Source: Lachnospiraceae bacterium (lineage in GTDB: Bacteria; Bacillota; Clostridia; Lachnospirales; Lachnospiraceae). Taken from it: a stretch of DNA of 60,427 nucleotides. The position numbers were made by a program, and so were the translations under genes. Shown piece by piece: positions 17,128 through 25,227 of the stretch. The DNA lies in contig JAJPXU010000105.1 in the NCBI GenBank assembly GCA_021205305.1, positions 1 to 60,427 of the forward strand, read 5' to 3'. The notes beneath the pieces were generated by a model, which was not told the DNA's origin, made no database searches, and saw only the letters and a list, made by a program, of their open reading frames with translations. How positions within the stretch are numbered: the first letter of the stretch is position 1; each line of letters opens with the position of its first letter.

Positions 17128-17864
17128 CTCCTTTGCAGCTGCCTCCGCAGCATTCCTTCAATGACCTCCTGCGTATACTTTCCGAGCGCCTTCTGATTTT
17201 CTCTGGAGAGCTGTGCAGGGTAGATCGGCGCACCGTATTCAATCGTCACGTCCCTGCGGCGCACGTATGGCTTATGGTCTTCAAAGATCGCAGAGGACCC
17301 GCTGATTGCGATCGGGATGATCGGGCAGCCGGATTTGGTCGCGACTTTAAAGGAACCTTCATGGAAGGGCAGCATCTCCAGTTCACTGCTGCCTTTGCCG
17401 CACGTTCCTTCCGGAAAGATGGTGATGGAGACGCCATTTTTTATGAGATCCACACAGGAGAGAATCATCTTCAGCCCCGCGCGCAGATCGCTGCGGTCAA
17501 GAAACTGACAGTGCAGAAACTTCATCCAGCGGGAGAGCAGCGGGATCTTCAGCATTTCCTTTTTCGCGACATAGCCGGTCGGGCGCGGGCAGCGCGCGTA
17601 GGTGAGGATAATATCGAAATAACTGCGGTGGTTACTGATGTACAGGACAGGCGTGTCTTTTGGCACATGCGCCTCCCCGATCACAGTAAGCCGGGTCCCG
17701 GCCAGCCACGCAATCACCTTCAGCGCCCACTGGACAATCCGCAGGGAGCTGATGTCCCGCGCGTCGGGCCAGCGCTTTCCGATCAGCCATTCCGCCAGAA
17801 AAATCGGAATGGACGCAATCAGAAAGCAGGTTACGAAAGCTATGATCAAAATAAAACGAATCAT
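17124..17864 (-). CDS. plsC: 1-acyl-sn-glycerol-3-phosphate acyltransferase
   Basis: A 246-residue membrane-associated acyltransferase that makes phosphatidic acid from lysophosphatidic acid. An N-terminal membrane segment (IRFILIIAFVTCFLIASIPIFL) precedes the catalytic NHRSYFD motif (the NHxxxxD box, near residue 77) and the acceptor-binding FPEGT motif near 150. A third block, VPIIPIAISG-like (GCPIIPIAISGSSA), follows. Length and motif spacing fit PlsC. It stands apart from other lipid genes and is followed only by the nuclease remnant. Confidence 0.9.
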   Translation of the reverse strand: MIRFILIIAFVTCFLIASIPIFLAEWLIGKRWPDARDISSLRIVQWALKVIAWLAGTRLTVIGEAHVPKDTPVLYISNHRSYFDIILTYARCPRPTGYVAKKEMLKIPLLSRWMKFLHCQFLDRSDLRAGLKMILSCVDLIKNGVSITIFPEGTCGKGSSELEMLPFHEGSFKVATKSGCPIIPIAISGSSAIFEDHKPYVRRRDVTIEYGAPIYPAQLSRENQKALGKYTQEVIEGMLRRQLQRR

Positions 17865-17972
17865 GAAAAAGTCGCCTCTTTTGTTTTAGCCTGGTGTGCG
17901 TGGGACGCCCGTGCATATCGGTAAAATGTTTTGTACCCACGCGCATGATATATCATGTAATTCAATTGTAAT

Positions 17973-18015
17973 TGTTCAGGACAGTACTTCACACTTGCTG
18001 TGAAGGTACTGAACA
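17973..18015 (-). terminator. Imperfect hairpin downstream of malQ
   Basis: TGTTC..AGTAC..TTCACA pairs with TGTGAA..GTACT..GAACA around a 5-base loop just after the malQ stop. There is no clear U-tract, so terminator function is uncertain. Confidence 0.4.
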
Positions 18016-18022
18016 GTTACAT

Positions 18023-19570
18023 TTAATTCTGGTATCTTCCGTACAACTTCGTTACTTCCAACAGCCACTTCGCGAGCCCATCATGCAAGTCGCTCTTTTT
18101 GAAGCGGAATGCCCAGTTTGCCATCGCAACGCCAGGGGTATTCATGCGCGCCTCACTGCCGAGCTGCAGCACATCCTGGAACGGGAAAATCGCATATTTC
18201 GCGATGCTGCCCATGGCAAAGCAGATGAAATCATGGCCGACATTGTTGCCGTCCGCATTCGCCAGACGGCGGATTCGGTCCTGGATGATGTCTGGCTGTG
18301 ACCGGTACCAGCCGACAGTTGTGTCATTGTCATGGGTGCCGGTGTAGCAGATGCAGTTCGGCGTCGTATAATAAAACGGGATGTAGGTTGTGTCATTCAT
18401 GTCGCCAAAACCAAACTGCAGCACCTTCATGCCCGGGAAACCGAGCGAATCGCGCAGATGCTCGACTTCCGGCGTGATGACGCCAAGATCCTCCGCCCAG
18501 ATCGGGAGATCCTCGCCAAGCTCTTTTTCAATTGCACGGAACAGTTTTTCACACGGCCCTTTCACCCACTGGCCATTGACGGCGGTCTCTTCGCCTGCCG
18601 GAACGGCCCAGTACGCCTCGAAACCGCGGAAATGGTCAATGCGCAGGTAATCGGTCAGCGACAGCTGGCGGCGCACGCGGTTAATCCACCATTTATAGCC
18701 GGTCTCCTCGTGGTAATCCCAGTCATAGAGCGGATTGCCCCAGAGCTGGCCGGTCGCGCTGAAATAATCAGGCGGAACGCCCGCCACCTTACTCGGGTAG
18801 CCCTTCTCATCCAGCTGGAACAGCTTTTTATTGCTCCACACATCGGCGCTGTCCGGCGAGACAAAAATCGGAATATCGCCTATGATTTGAATCCCTTTTT
18901 CATTCGCGTAGGTGCGCAGTGCGTCCCACTGCTCCTGGAACAGGAACTGCAGAAAAGCATAGTAGCGAATCTGCTCGGCAAACTCGGCGCGCAGCGCCTT
19001 TTTCTGCTTCTCTGAGGGATCCCGGTATTCCGGTTCCCACTCCAGCCAGGAGATGCCCTTCTGCGCGTCCTTGCAGGCCATAAAAAGAGTATAATCATCC
19101 AGCCAGCTTTTCTGTTCCTCACAGAAGGCCTCAAAATCTTCAATCATTGTTTTGTCCGGCGTATGTAAAAAAGAAGTCCAGGCTTTTTTCAAAAGCATAT
19201 TTTTGAATGTAATCGCGGGACCGTAATCAATTTTATTCTCATCCCATTCGGGCATATCCGCTACGTCTTCTTTTGTCAGCAGGTTCTTTTTTATCAGCAG
19301 ATCCGGGCTGATCAGGAGCGGCTGTCCGGCAAATGCGGACGGACCCTGATAAGGCGAATCTCCAAAACCGGTCGGGCCAAGCGGCAGTACCTGCCACAGA
19401 TGCTGGCCGGATTTTTCCAGAAAATCTACAAAATCATAAGCGCCCGGACCGAGATCCCCGATCCCGTACGGAGACGGAAAAGACGTCGGGTGAGCCAAAA
19501 TGCCGCTTAAGCGTACGTGCTTTGGCTTTTCAATCGGTTCCACCGAAAATGGAGCAGTATAAGCAGTCAT
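18023..19570 (-). CDS. malQ: 4-alpha-glucanotransferase (amylomaltase)
   Basis: A cytoplasmic GH77 enzyme of 515 residues that disproportionates maltodextrins, moving glucan chains between acceptors and releasing glucose. Family motifs are clear: SFPSPYGIGDLG near the N-terminus, YQGPSAFAGQPLLISPDLL, and the nucleophile region LRIDHFRGFEAYWAVPAG. The acid/base loop IWAEDLGVITPEV and THDNDTTVGWY come after. GAGGAG lies about 10 bases before the ATG. It has no adjacent glycogen or maltose genes in the window. It points away from the lipoprotein gene across a 213-base divergent intergenic region. Confidence 0.95.
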   Translation of the reverse strand: MTAYTAPFSVEPIEKPKHVRLSGILAHPTSFPSPYGIGDLGPGAYDFVDFLEKSGQHLWQVLPLGPTGFGDSPYQGPSAFAGQPLLISPDLLIKKNLLTKEDVADMPEWDENKIDYGPAITFKNMLLKKAWTSFLHTPDKTMIEDFEAFCEEQKSWLDDYTLFMACKDAQKGISWLEWEPEYRDPSEKQKKALRAEFAEQIRYYAFLQFLFQEQWDALRTYANEKGIQIIGDIPIFVSPDSADVWSNKKLFQLDEKGYPSKVAGVPPDYFSATGQLWGNPLYDWDYHEETGYKWWINRVRRQLSLTDYLRIDHFRGFEAYWAVPAGEETAVNGQWVKGPCEKLFRAIEKELGEDLPIWAEDLGVITPEVEHLRDSLGFPGMKVLQFGFGDMNDTTYIPFYYTTPNCICYTGTHDNDTTVGWYRSQPDIIQDRIRRLANADGNNVGHDFICFAMGSIAKYAIFPFQDVLQLGSEARMNTPGVAMANWAFRFKKSDLHDGLAKWLLEVTKLYGRYQN

Positions 19571-19633
19571 AAAGTAATCTCCTCGTAAGTGATATAGTAT
19601 TGTTGCTTTGGTTGTCCAGAGTATTTATCTTTT

Positions 19634-19660
19634 CATTTTGATGCTGCTCTGGACTGGTTA
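19634..19660 (+). repeat. Dispersed 27-base intergenic motif, copy 1
   Basis: A stretch of the form ATTTTGATGCTGCTCTGGAC followed by TGGTTA, upstream of the PrcB-domain lipoprotein. Related copies occur at 40550-40576 and 44761-44787. GTCCAGAG about 25 bases upstream can pair with CTCTGGAC here. Confidence 0.45.
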
Positions 19661-19783
19661 TTTCAAATTATACTCAAAAAGTTCTTCTATGGCAATGGAA
19701 AATTGTCGTTCGTTTACAGACAATAGAATAAATTTGTCTGGTAAGGCATAAGAATAATAGAAAGCCTAAGCCCCGGAGACGAA

Positions 19784-20287
19784 ATGAAAAAACCATATGC
19801 GTACAGGAAAAACAACCCTCGAAAGAGCGATTTTCAAAAGAACAGTTTTCAAAGGAGCATTTTCCCCCAAAGACCCCGGACAGCGGTGTATCTTGGACGT
19901 CTGCTGCTGCTTTGCTGTCTGGCCGCGGTTCTCCTGGCGGGGTGCCGAAAAACGGAGAACGGGGAGCGGACGGAAGTGGATTTTTCTGTAATGACCGGCA
20001 AAGAACTGCCACAGGAACTTCTGGCCATCATCGAGGAAAACAAAGAAAGTGAGATGCGTCTGACCTGGACGGACGGGGAGGAAATGTATCTGATCCGGGG
20101 GTATGGGAAGCAGTCCACCGGAGGCTACAGCGTCGCGGTGGCAGAGTGCGCAGAGGATGAGGAAACGCTATGGTTTGACACCAGACTGATCGGACCACAG
20201 GATACGGAAAGTCTTTCCAAAGAAGCTTCTTATCCGTATCTCGTCGTGAAGATTGTTTCGACGGAAAAAGAAGTAGTGATTGACTGA
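19784..20287 (+). CDS. Lipoprotein with PrcB C-terminal-like domain
   Basis: A 167-residue predicted lipoprotein. An unusually long basic N-terminal region of about 35 residues precedes the hydrophobic core LGRLLLLCCLAAVLLAGC, whose VLLAGC end is a good lipobox. The exported part contains a PrcB_C-like fold: QSTGGYSVAVAECAE and, at the end, the conserved YPYLVVKIVSTEKEVV block. In oral spirochaetes PrcB stabilises a serine protease, while in Firmicutes this domain occurs in many small lipoproteins of unknown role. The nucleotides encoding the N-terminal part are A-rich and locally repetitive (FQKNSFQRSIF). It is 74 bases upstream of sipL and may share its sporulation context, which is inference. 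Confidence 0.7.
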   Translation: MKKPYAYRKNNPRKSDFQKNSFQRSIFPQRPRTAVYLGRLLLLCCLAAVLLAGCRKTENGERTEVDFSVMTGKELPQELLAIIEENKESEMRLTWTDGEEMYLIRGYGKQSTGGYSVAVAECAEDEETLWFDTRLIGPQDTESLSKEASYPYLVVKIVSTEKEVVID

Positions 20288-20330
20288 GAAAAGGAAGAGT
20301 TTCCACCAGGAATTGCCAAGTAAAATGTCT

Positions 20331-20338
20331 CATACATA
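20331..20338 (+). promoter_or_regulatory. Possible SigE-type -10 element for sipL
   Basis: CATACATA lies 24 bases before the sipL start and resembles the SigE -10 consensus CATACAnT. An AT-rich GGAATT about 16 bases upstream is a poor -35 match. SipL genes are mother-cell expressed in relatives, which supports the idea, but the match is imperfect. Confidence 0.3.
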
Positions 20339-20361
20339 GTTATGGAAGGGAGTCGGAAATC

Positions 20362-22005
20362 ATGGAATTATTAATGAAAAACATCCATATGTGCAGCCAG
20401 TCAAAGCATGCGGGTACGCAGCTTACTCTGGATGAGGATTTCAACGTGCCGGATGTATGCCCGGATGTAGAAATGATCATTCAGAGCCGGGAACGGGTGA
20501 CGCTGGAACACACAAGGGCAGAAAAAGGGAAACTTTGTCTGGACGGCTTTATGGAGGTAAGCATTTTATACATGGATGACACAAAAGAACGGCGGATACA
20601 TCGTCTGGATACAAAACTGCCGATTGACGAAAATTTTGCCATTGAAGGTCTTGAACCGGGAGAGGCTGTGCGGGTCCGTCATGAGACGGAGGACCTGAAC
20701 GTGTCGCTGATTAATTCGAGGAAGCTGGCCGTCCGTGCGCTGGTGAGCTTCGACGCGTCCGTAGATGAAATATATGACTTGTCAGCTGCGGCAGAAACGC
20801 GCCAGGAACAGAGCGAAAACACTCCTTTGCCGCTGTGTGAAAAAAAGCAGCATCTGGAATACTTGCAGCTGGAGGTACAGAACAAAGACATCCTGCGTCT
20901 GAAAGAGGATGTACAGCTCCCGTCAAACAAGCCGGATATGCGGGAAATTCTTTGGGAAGACGTGCAGTTTCGCGGCTGCCGGACGCACCTGGATACCGAT
21001 AAACTCACTGTGCAGGGAAGTCTGTTCTTGTTTGTCCTTTATCGGGCAGAGGATGAGAAGGAGAGCCTGCAGTGGATCGAGCAGACGATACCGGTCGAAG
21101 GAGAGCTTGCCTGTGCCGGAGCTGCTTCAGGGCTTGTACCGGACATCGAGGTAACTCTTGCCGGAGCGGACCTGACCGCCAAAGAGGACATCGATGGAGA
21201 ACTTCGAACCTTGCATCTGGAAGGAATGCTGGAGCTTAACATTCGCCTGTACGGGACAGACACAGCAGAGCTTCTCGCCGACATCTATTCCCCAGAGAAG
21301 AATCTGGAACTTACGACAGAAGAGGAGACTTATGAAATGCTGGTCATGCGAAACGAATCGAAATGCAAAGCGCAGGGCAAAATCCGCATTCAAAGCGCAA
21401 AGCCTCGTATCCTGCAAATCTGCCACTGCGGCGGAACTGCCCGGATTGACCTGACAAAGATCATGAAAACGCCTGCCCGCCCATTGAAAGATGCTTCGCA
21501 TGGGGCGGGCACCGAGGGCGGAATCAAAATCGAGGGCGCACTTTCCGTCTCTATTCTTTATATTTCTGCGGACGACACCATGCCGTTTGCCGTGCTGGAA
21601 GGGACCATTCCTTTCACATACATCGCCGAGGCACAGGGAATTGATGAAAATTGCCGCTACACATTAACGGCAAATCTGGATCAGCTCTCTGCCACTATGT
21701 CAGACAGTGAAGAGATTGATGTCCGTGCTGCGATCGGATTAAATTTGTTTGCCGTGCGCTCCGGAACGGTGCGCTGTATCCACGAGATTCAGGAGAAAGA
21801 CTATACGCCCAAGCAGCTGGAAGCTGTGCCGGGCCTGACCGGCTACATTGTCCAGGAGGGCGAAACACTCTGGGATATTGGAAAAGCGTATTTCCAGACG
21901 CCGCAGCAGATTGCTCAGATGAATGGACTTTCTTCTGAACAGGTCAAAAAAGGAGACTGTTTGATTTTGATGAAAAATGTGAATCCGGCACGGACCATGA
22001 TATAA
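20362..22005 (+). CDS. sipL: SipL-like spore coat morphogenetic protein (SPOCS/DUF3794 plus LysM)
   Basis: A 547-residue protein with repeated SPOCS (DUF3794) units across residues 30-470, seen as recurring segments such as KLCLDGFMEVSILYMDD, KLTVQGSLFLFVLY, LEGMLELNIRLYG and IEGALSVSILYIS. A C-terminal LysM domain (GYIVQEGETLWDIGKAYF to GDCLILM) occupies about residues 490-540. In Clostridioides difficile SipL binds SpoIVA through its LysM domain and is needed to encase the forespore with coat. This gene therefore indicates a true spore former. AAGGGAG gives a good RBS. It has no signal peptide, as expected for a mother-cell cytosolic protein. Confidence 0.9.
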   Translation: MELLMKNIHMCSQSKHAGTQLTLDEDFNVPDVCPDVEMIIQSRERVTLEHTRAEKGKLCLDGFMEVSILYMDDTKERRIHRLDTKLPIDENFAIEGLEPGEAVRVRHETEDLNVSLINSRKLAVRALVSFDASVDEIYDLSAAAETRQEQSENTPLPLCEKKQHLEYLQLEVQNKDILRLKEDVQLPSNKPDMREILWEDVQFRGCRTHLDTDKLTVQGSLFLFVLYRAEDEKESLQWIEQTIPVEGELACAGAASGLVPDIEVTLAGADLTAKEDIDGELRTLHLEGMLELNIRLYGTDTAELLADIYSPEKNLELTTEEETYEMLVMRNESKCKAQGKIRIQSAKPRILQICHCGGTARIDLTKIMKTPARPLKDASHGAGTEGGIKIEGALSVSILYISADDTMPFAVLEGTIPFTYIAEAQGIDENCRYTLTANLDQLSATMSDSEEIDVRAAIGLNLFAVRSGTVRCIHEIQEKDYTPKQLEAVPGLTGYIVQEGETLWDIGKAYFQTPQQIAQMNGLSSEQVKKGDCLILMKNVNPARTMI

Positions 22006-22058
22006 AAAGATGGTAAGCTGTTTTCGGGAACCATTTTGCAGGATATGCGCCCGGCGCG

Positions 22059-22228
22059 AAAATGCGTCAGGGCGCATTTGTGGTGTTGATTTAAACGCGA
22101 ATTTGTGTATAATATAGTGAACGACAAAATTCTTTTGCCATTCACTATATAGGATGCACACGGACGCATGAGGAATGGTTGCTTCGCAGCCTTGCGTCCG
22201 GCGCAAAGTAAAACGACTTACGTCGTTT
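22059..22228 (+). promoter_or_regulatory. ychF promoter and hairpin-rich leader
   Basis: The 355-base gap after sipL holds no gene. It has a predicted promoter TTGATT (22086-22091) - 16 bases - TATAAT (22108-22113), preceded by a small hairpin AAATGCG/CGCATTT. After the promoter come three inverted repeats in series: TATAGTGAA/TTCACTATA (22113-22149), CGGACGCA/TGCGTCCG with an inner GGTTGC/GCAGCC (22161-22200), and AAACGAC-TTAC-GTCGTTT (22211-22228). The leader is about 240 bases long, and I recognise no riboswitch class. Confidence 0.5.
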
Positions 22229-22360
22229 ACTATAGATAGCGTTCTTAATGAAAGAAGAGACTTTATCGCCGTGAAGCAACGAACAAACGACTTGGGACGG
22301 CTGAACAGTTAAGCGAAGATTACGAAAGAATAGAAAGGGTTGCAGGAGGTAAGTGATAGA

Positions 22361-23458
22361 ATGAAATTAGGAATTGTAGGATTGCCCAATGTGGGGAAAA
22401 GCACACTGTTTAATTCTCTTACGAAGGCGGGAGCAGAGTCTGCCAATTATCCGTTTTGCACGATTGACCCGAATGTGGGTGTGGTAGCGGTTCCGGATGA
22501 GAGGCTGAAACTGTTGTCGGATATGTATCATTCGGCAAAGGTAACTCCGGCAGTGATTGAATTTGTGGATATCGCGGGTCTGGTGAAAGGTGCGTCGAAG
22601 GGCGAGGGACTTGGAAATCAGTTTTTGGCGAACATTCGTGAGGTGGATGCGATTGTTCATGTGGTACGCTGCTTTGACGATACAAATGTCATTCATGTGG
22701 ACGGCTCTGTGGATCCGGTGCGGGATATTGAGACGATCAATCTGGAACTGATCTTTTCCGATCTGGAGATTCTGGAGCGCCGTATGGCGAAGACAGGACG
22801 TGCGGCTAATAATGACAAGGCCGCGGCGAAAGAACTTGCCCTGATGAAAGCGCTGAAGGCACATCTGGAGGACGGACAGCTGGCGATCACGTATCAGACG
22901 GATGATGAGGACGAGCTGAAATGGCTTTCCGAATATAATCTGCTCACGGCGAAGCCGGTGATTTTTGCGGCGAATGTCGCGGAGGATGATCTGGCTGACG
23001 ATGGACAATCAAACGATTACGTTGGCAAGGTGCGCGCTTATGCCGCCAAGACCGGCAGTGAGGTATTTGTGATCTGTGCGAAGATTGAGGAAGAGATTTC
23101 CGAACTGGAAGACGACGAGAAGCAGATGTTTCTGGAAGATCTGGGATTACAGGAGTCTGGTTTGGAGAAACTGATAAAGGCAAGCTATAGCCTGCTTGGC
23201 CTTTTGAGTTTCCTGACGGCGGGTGAGAAAGAGACGCGTGCCTGGACGATTAAAAAAGGAATGAAAGCACCGCAGGCGGCAGGGAAGATTCACTCAGACT
23301 TTGAACGTGGGTTTATCCGGGCAGAAGTGGTGAATTACCGGGATTTGCTGGACTGTGGTTCTCTGGCCGCAGCGCGGGAGAAAGGTCTCGTCGGACTGGA
23401 AGGAAAGGATTATGTCGTGCAGGACGGCGACGTGATTCTATTTCGGTTTAATGTGTGA
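22361..23458 (+). CDS. ychF: Redox-regulated ribosome-binding ATPase YchF (OLA1 family)
   Basis: A conserved Obg-family P-loop NTPase that prefers ATP and associates with ribosomes. G1 is GLPNVGKST near residue 8, the switch region is DIAGLVKGASKGEGLGNQFL, and the guanine-specificity loop is replaced by NVAE, as is characteristic of YchF. A coiled-coil insert (ERRMAKTGRAANNDKAAAKE) and a C-terminal TGS domain ending in YVVQDGDVILFRFNV complete it. The ATG at 22361 is preferred to an upstream in-frame ATG at 22340 because AGGAGGTAAGTGA lies just before it. It is expressed from its own promoter with a long leader. Confidence 0.95.
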   Translation: MKLGIVGLPNVGKSTLFNSLTKAGAESANYPFCTIDPNVGVVAVPDERLKLLSDMYHSAKVTPAVIEFVDIAGLVKGASKGEGLGNQFLANIREVDAIVHVVRCFDDTNVIHVDGSVDPVRDIETINLELIFSDLEILERRMAKTGRAANNDKAAAKELALMKALKAHLEDGQLAITYQTDDEDELKWLSEYNLLTAKPVIFAANVAEDDLADDGQSNDYVGKVRAYAAKTGSEVFVICAKIEEEISELEDDEKQMFLEDLGLQESGLEKLIKASYSLLGLLSFLTAGEKETRAWTIKKGMKAPQAAGKIHSDFERGFIRAEVVNYRDLLDCGSLAAAREKGLVGLEGKDYVVQDGDVILFRFNV

Positions 23459-23708
23459 ACGAAGTGAGCCAAGGCAAGCGGATTCACGCTTGCGTGAAGA
23501 CGCGTAGATTTGGCGAACGAGCATCATGAGCGTAGGACGAAGTCCGTAGCGAATGATGCGGAACCGCGAAGCGGTTCGTTCACACGATGAGTCATGGAAC
23601 CGGGTAAGCCACGCCATGCAGAATTGTCTTTCAGACGATGGCGTGGCCTGCGTTGTGCATCTACAGAGTAGCTGCGCAACCAATAGTGAGCCAAGGCAAG
23701 CGGATTCA
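23453..23708. repeat. Palindrome-rich intergenic element flanked by direct repeats
   Basis: Between ychF and lgt, a 24-base direct repeat (AGTGAGCCAAGGCAAGC plus GGATTCA) occurs at 23463-23486 and 23685-23708. Between and around the copies are nested palindromes. They are GTGTGAACGAA/TTCGTTCACAC (23453-23463, 23575-23585), GCATCAT/ATGATGC with inner GGAC-GAA-GTCC (23521-23559), GAACCGC-GAA-GCGGTTC (23561-23577), and GCCACGCCAT/ATGGCGTGGC (23608-23617, 23638-23647). No credible coding sequence is present. Confidence 0.75.
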
Positions 23709-23740
23709 TGCTTGTGCAGAGAGGAGGCAGCATCTTTTCA

Positions 23741-24688
23741 ATGGAAGGTTCCATCCGTTTTCCGCATTTAGGCATTACTCTGACAGATGTGGTGAAGAGT
23801 TTTCAGATTGGGGGACTGACGATTGCCTGCTACGGAGTCGTTCTGGCGGTGGCGATGATGACAGGGCTTCTTCTGGTCATGAAGGTGGCGAAAGCGACCG
23901 GACAGAAGGAGGACGATTATTTTGACCTGGGCATTCTCGCGATTGCCATAGCAGTGGTCTGTGCGCGGATTTACTATGTTGTGTTTTCCTGGAATTATTA
24001 CAGCAGTCATCTGGCCGAGATTTTTAATCTGCGAAAGGGTGGTCTGGCGATCTATGGCGGCGTGATTGGCGGTGTGGCAACAGTACTTGTATTTTGCCAT
24101 ATACGGAAACTCAATGCCGGCCGGACACTGGATACCATGTCTGTGGGTCTGGTGTGGGGACAGGCACTGGGCAGATGGGGAAATTTTTTTAACCGGGAGG
24201 CGTTTGGAGAATATACGGATAACCTGCTTGCGATGCAGCTTCCGGTCAGCGATGTGAGGGCTTCGGAAATTACGGAGACGATGCGTGCACATATTCTGAC
24301 AATTGATGGGATAGAGTATATTCAGGTACATCCTACGTTCCTCTACGAATCACTCTGGAATCTGGGTGTGCTGGCGGTGCTGCTGTTTGTCACATGGCGG
24401 CTGCATCGCAGAGAAAAGCCGGAGGATGGCGTTGTGTTTCTGCTCTACCTGCTCTTATATGGAGCGGGAAGATTCTGGATTGAAGGACTGCGTACGGATC
24501 AGCTGATTTTGTTCGGAACCGGTATTCCGGTATCGCAGGCACTGTCGGCGATTTTGGTGGTTTTTTCGCTGGTAATGCTCATTTGCCTGTGGGTGCGGAA
24601 GATGACAGGGGGAAGATGGAGAAGTACGATAGAGAATGGAAAAAGAAAAGATACGTTGTCCGATGGAAATGTCGGAGACGAAGAATAA
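23741..24688 (+). CDS. lgt: Prolipoprotein diacylglyceryl transferase
   Basis: Membrane enzyme that attaches diacylglycerol from phosphatidylglycerol to the lipobox cysteine of prelipoproteins. It has 315 residues with seven expected membrane helices. Family motifs are KGGLAIYGGVIGG (the usual H/R-GG-L-GG block), GRWGNFFNREAFG and HPTFLYESLWNL. I choose the ATG at 23741 because GAGGAGG lies 13 bases upstream and MEGSIRFPHLGI fits the family N-terminus. An earlier in-frame ATG at 23708 lies in the flanking direct repeat and lacks an RBS. The 3' end overlaps the Spo0E-like gene by 53 bases. The tail is longer and more charged than usual. Confidence 0.93.
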   Translation: MEGSIRFPHLGITLTDVVKSFQIGGLTIACYGVVLAVAMMTGLLLVMKVAKATGQKEDDYFDLGILAIAIAVVCARIYYVVFSWNYYSSHLAEIFNLRKGGLAIYGGVIGGVATVLVFCHIRKLNAGRTLDTMSVGLVWGQALGRWGNFFNREAFGEYTDNLLAMQLPVSDVRASEITETMRAHILTIDGIEYIQVHPTFLYESLWNLGVLAVLLFVTWRLHRREKPEDGVVFLLYLLLYGAGRFWIEGLRTDQLILFGTGIPVSQALSAILVVFSLVMLICLWVRKMTGGRWRSTIENGKRKDTLSDGNVGDEE

Positions 24689-24959
24689 GGAAATAGCAGA
24701 TGAGGAAGGAACCTGGAACAAATCCAGGCTGCAAAGAAGGATTGAGGAAGAGAGAGAAAAGCTGAATCTTCTCGTGGAGAAGCGGGGGATGACAGAGGAA
24801 GCATATTTGCAAAGCCAGGTGTTAGATGAACTGATTGTGCGATATATGGAAGAGGATGTGGGAATTGTCCCCACCGTGGAACCGCAGCCGGATGTGGGAA
24901 TTGCCTCCACCGTGGAATCGAAGCCGGATGTGGGAATTGCCCCCACCGTGGAATCGTAG
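24636..24959 (+). CDS. Spo0E-like aspartyl-phosphate phosphatase with C-terminal peptide repeats
   Basis: A 107-residue protein whose middle (about residues 31-70) matches the Spo0E family: two helices RIEEEREKLNLLVEKRG and EEAYLQSQVLDELIVRYMEE, with the diagnostic SQxLDxLIxxY. Spo0E proteins dephosphorylate Spo0A and delay sporulation. Normal members end soon after this motif. Here three 12-residue repeats of the type DVGIxPTVExxP follow, encoded by 36-bp tandem DNA repeats, and the amber stop falls inside the third unit. The start is uncertain, and internal ATGs at 24663 and 24669 would shorten it by 9 to 11 residues. The overlap with lgt suggests co-transcription. Confidence 0.75.
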   Translation: MEKEKIRCPMEMSETKNKEIADEEGTWNKSRLQRRIEEEREKLNLLVEKRGMTEEAYLQSQVLDELIVRYMEEDVGIVPTVEPQPDVGIASTVESKPDVGIAPTVES

Positions 24960-24998
24960 TTGGATATGGGAATCGTCCCCACTGTGGAATTACAATTG
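24855..24998 (+). repeat. Four exact-length 36-bp tandem repeats crossing the Spo0E-like stop codon
   Basis: Units begin at 24855, 24891, 24927 and 24963, each opening with GATGTGGGAA or GATATGGGAA and sharing CCCCAC-GTGGAA. The third unit contains the TAG at 24957-24959, so the fourth unit (still in frame) is untranslated. The copies have diverged by several substitutions, including TCCCC to CTCCA-type changes. Confidence 0.9.
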
Positions 24999-25018
24999 CA
25001 TGATATAGAAAAGAAAGG

Positions 25019-25047
25019 CTGCCGCTGTTTTTAGCGGCGGTTTTTTT
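25019..25047 (+). terminator. Intrinsic terminator of the ychF-lgt-spo0E-like region
   Basis: CTGCCGCT and AGCGGCGG (ending in a G-rich arm with G-U pairing) flank GTTTTT and are followed by seven Ts. This is a textbook Rho-independent terminator. Confidence 0.9.
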
Positions 25048-25100
25048 ATGCGCAGGGCCGGGCAAGGTGTTTTGCGGCTTTTTCGCCCCTGCTCGATTGC
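25046..25100. repeat. Dispersed post-terminator repeat, copy C (short)
   Basis: Begins TTATGCGCAGGGCCGGGCAA immediately after a terminator T-tract and ends CTGCTCGATTGC. It matches the 5' half and the very end of copy A (41464-41556), with the central part deleted. The remaining bases to 25189 show no gene. Confidence 0.7.
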
Positions 25101-25189
25101 ACTTAACCTGCTGTTCGGAACTGTTATTACAAGATATTGTATCTGAATTTGAAAGACACACAAGTTTCAAAAAAACAGTGAATTAAGGC

Positions 25190-25218
25190 TTGTTTTTTGT
25201 AGGAAATTAATGTATAGT
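25190..25218 (+). promoter_or_regulatory. Promoter of the division and cell-wall cluster (mraZ promoter)
   Basis: TTGTTT (25190-25195) and TATAGT (25213-25218) are 17 bases apart, putting the start near 25225, just ahead of the MraZ boxes. The leader to mraZ is about 135 bases. Confidence 0.75.
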
Positions 25219-25227
25219 AAGTTGCAA

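Noticed and set aside
24855-24998. 36-bp repeats could be mistaken for a small CRISPR array.
   Set aside because: The units are directly adjacent with no spacers and are in the coding frame of the Spo0E-like gene; no cas genes are nearby.
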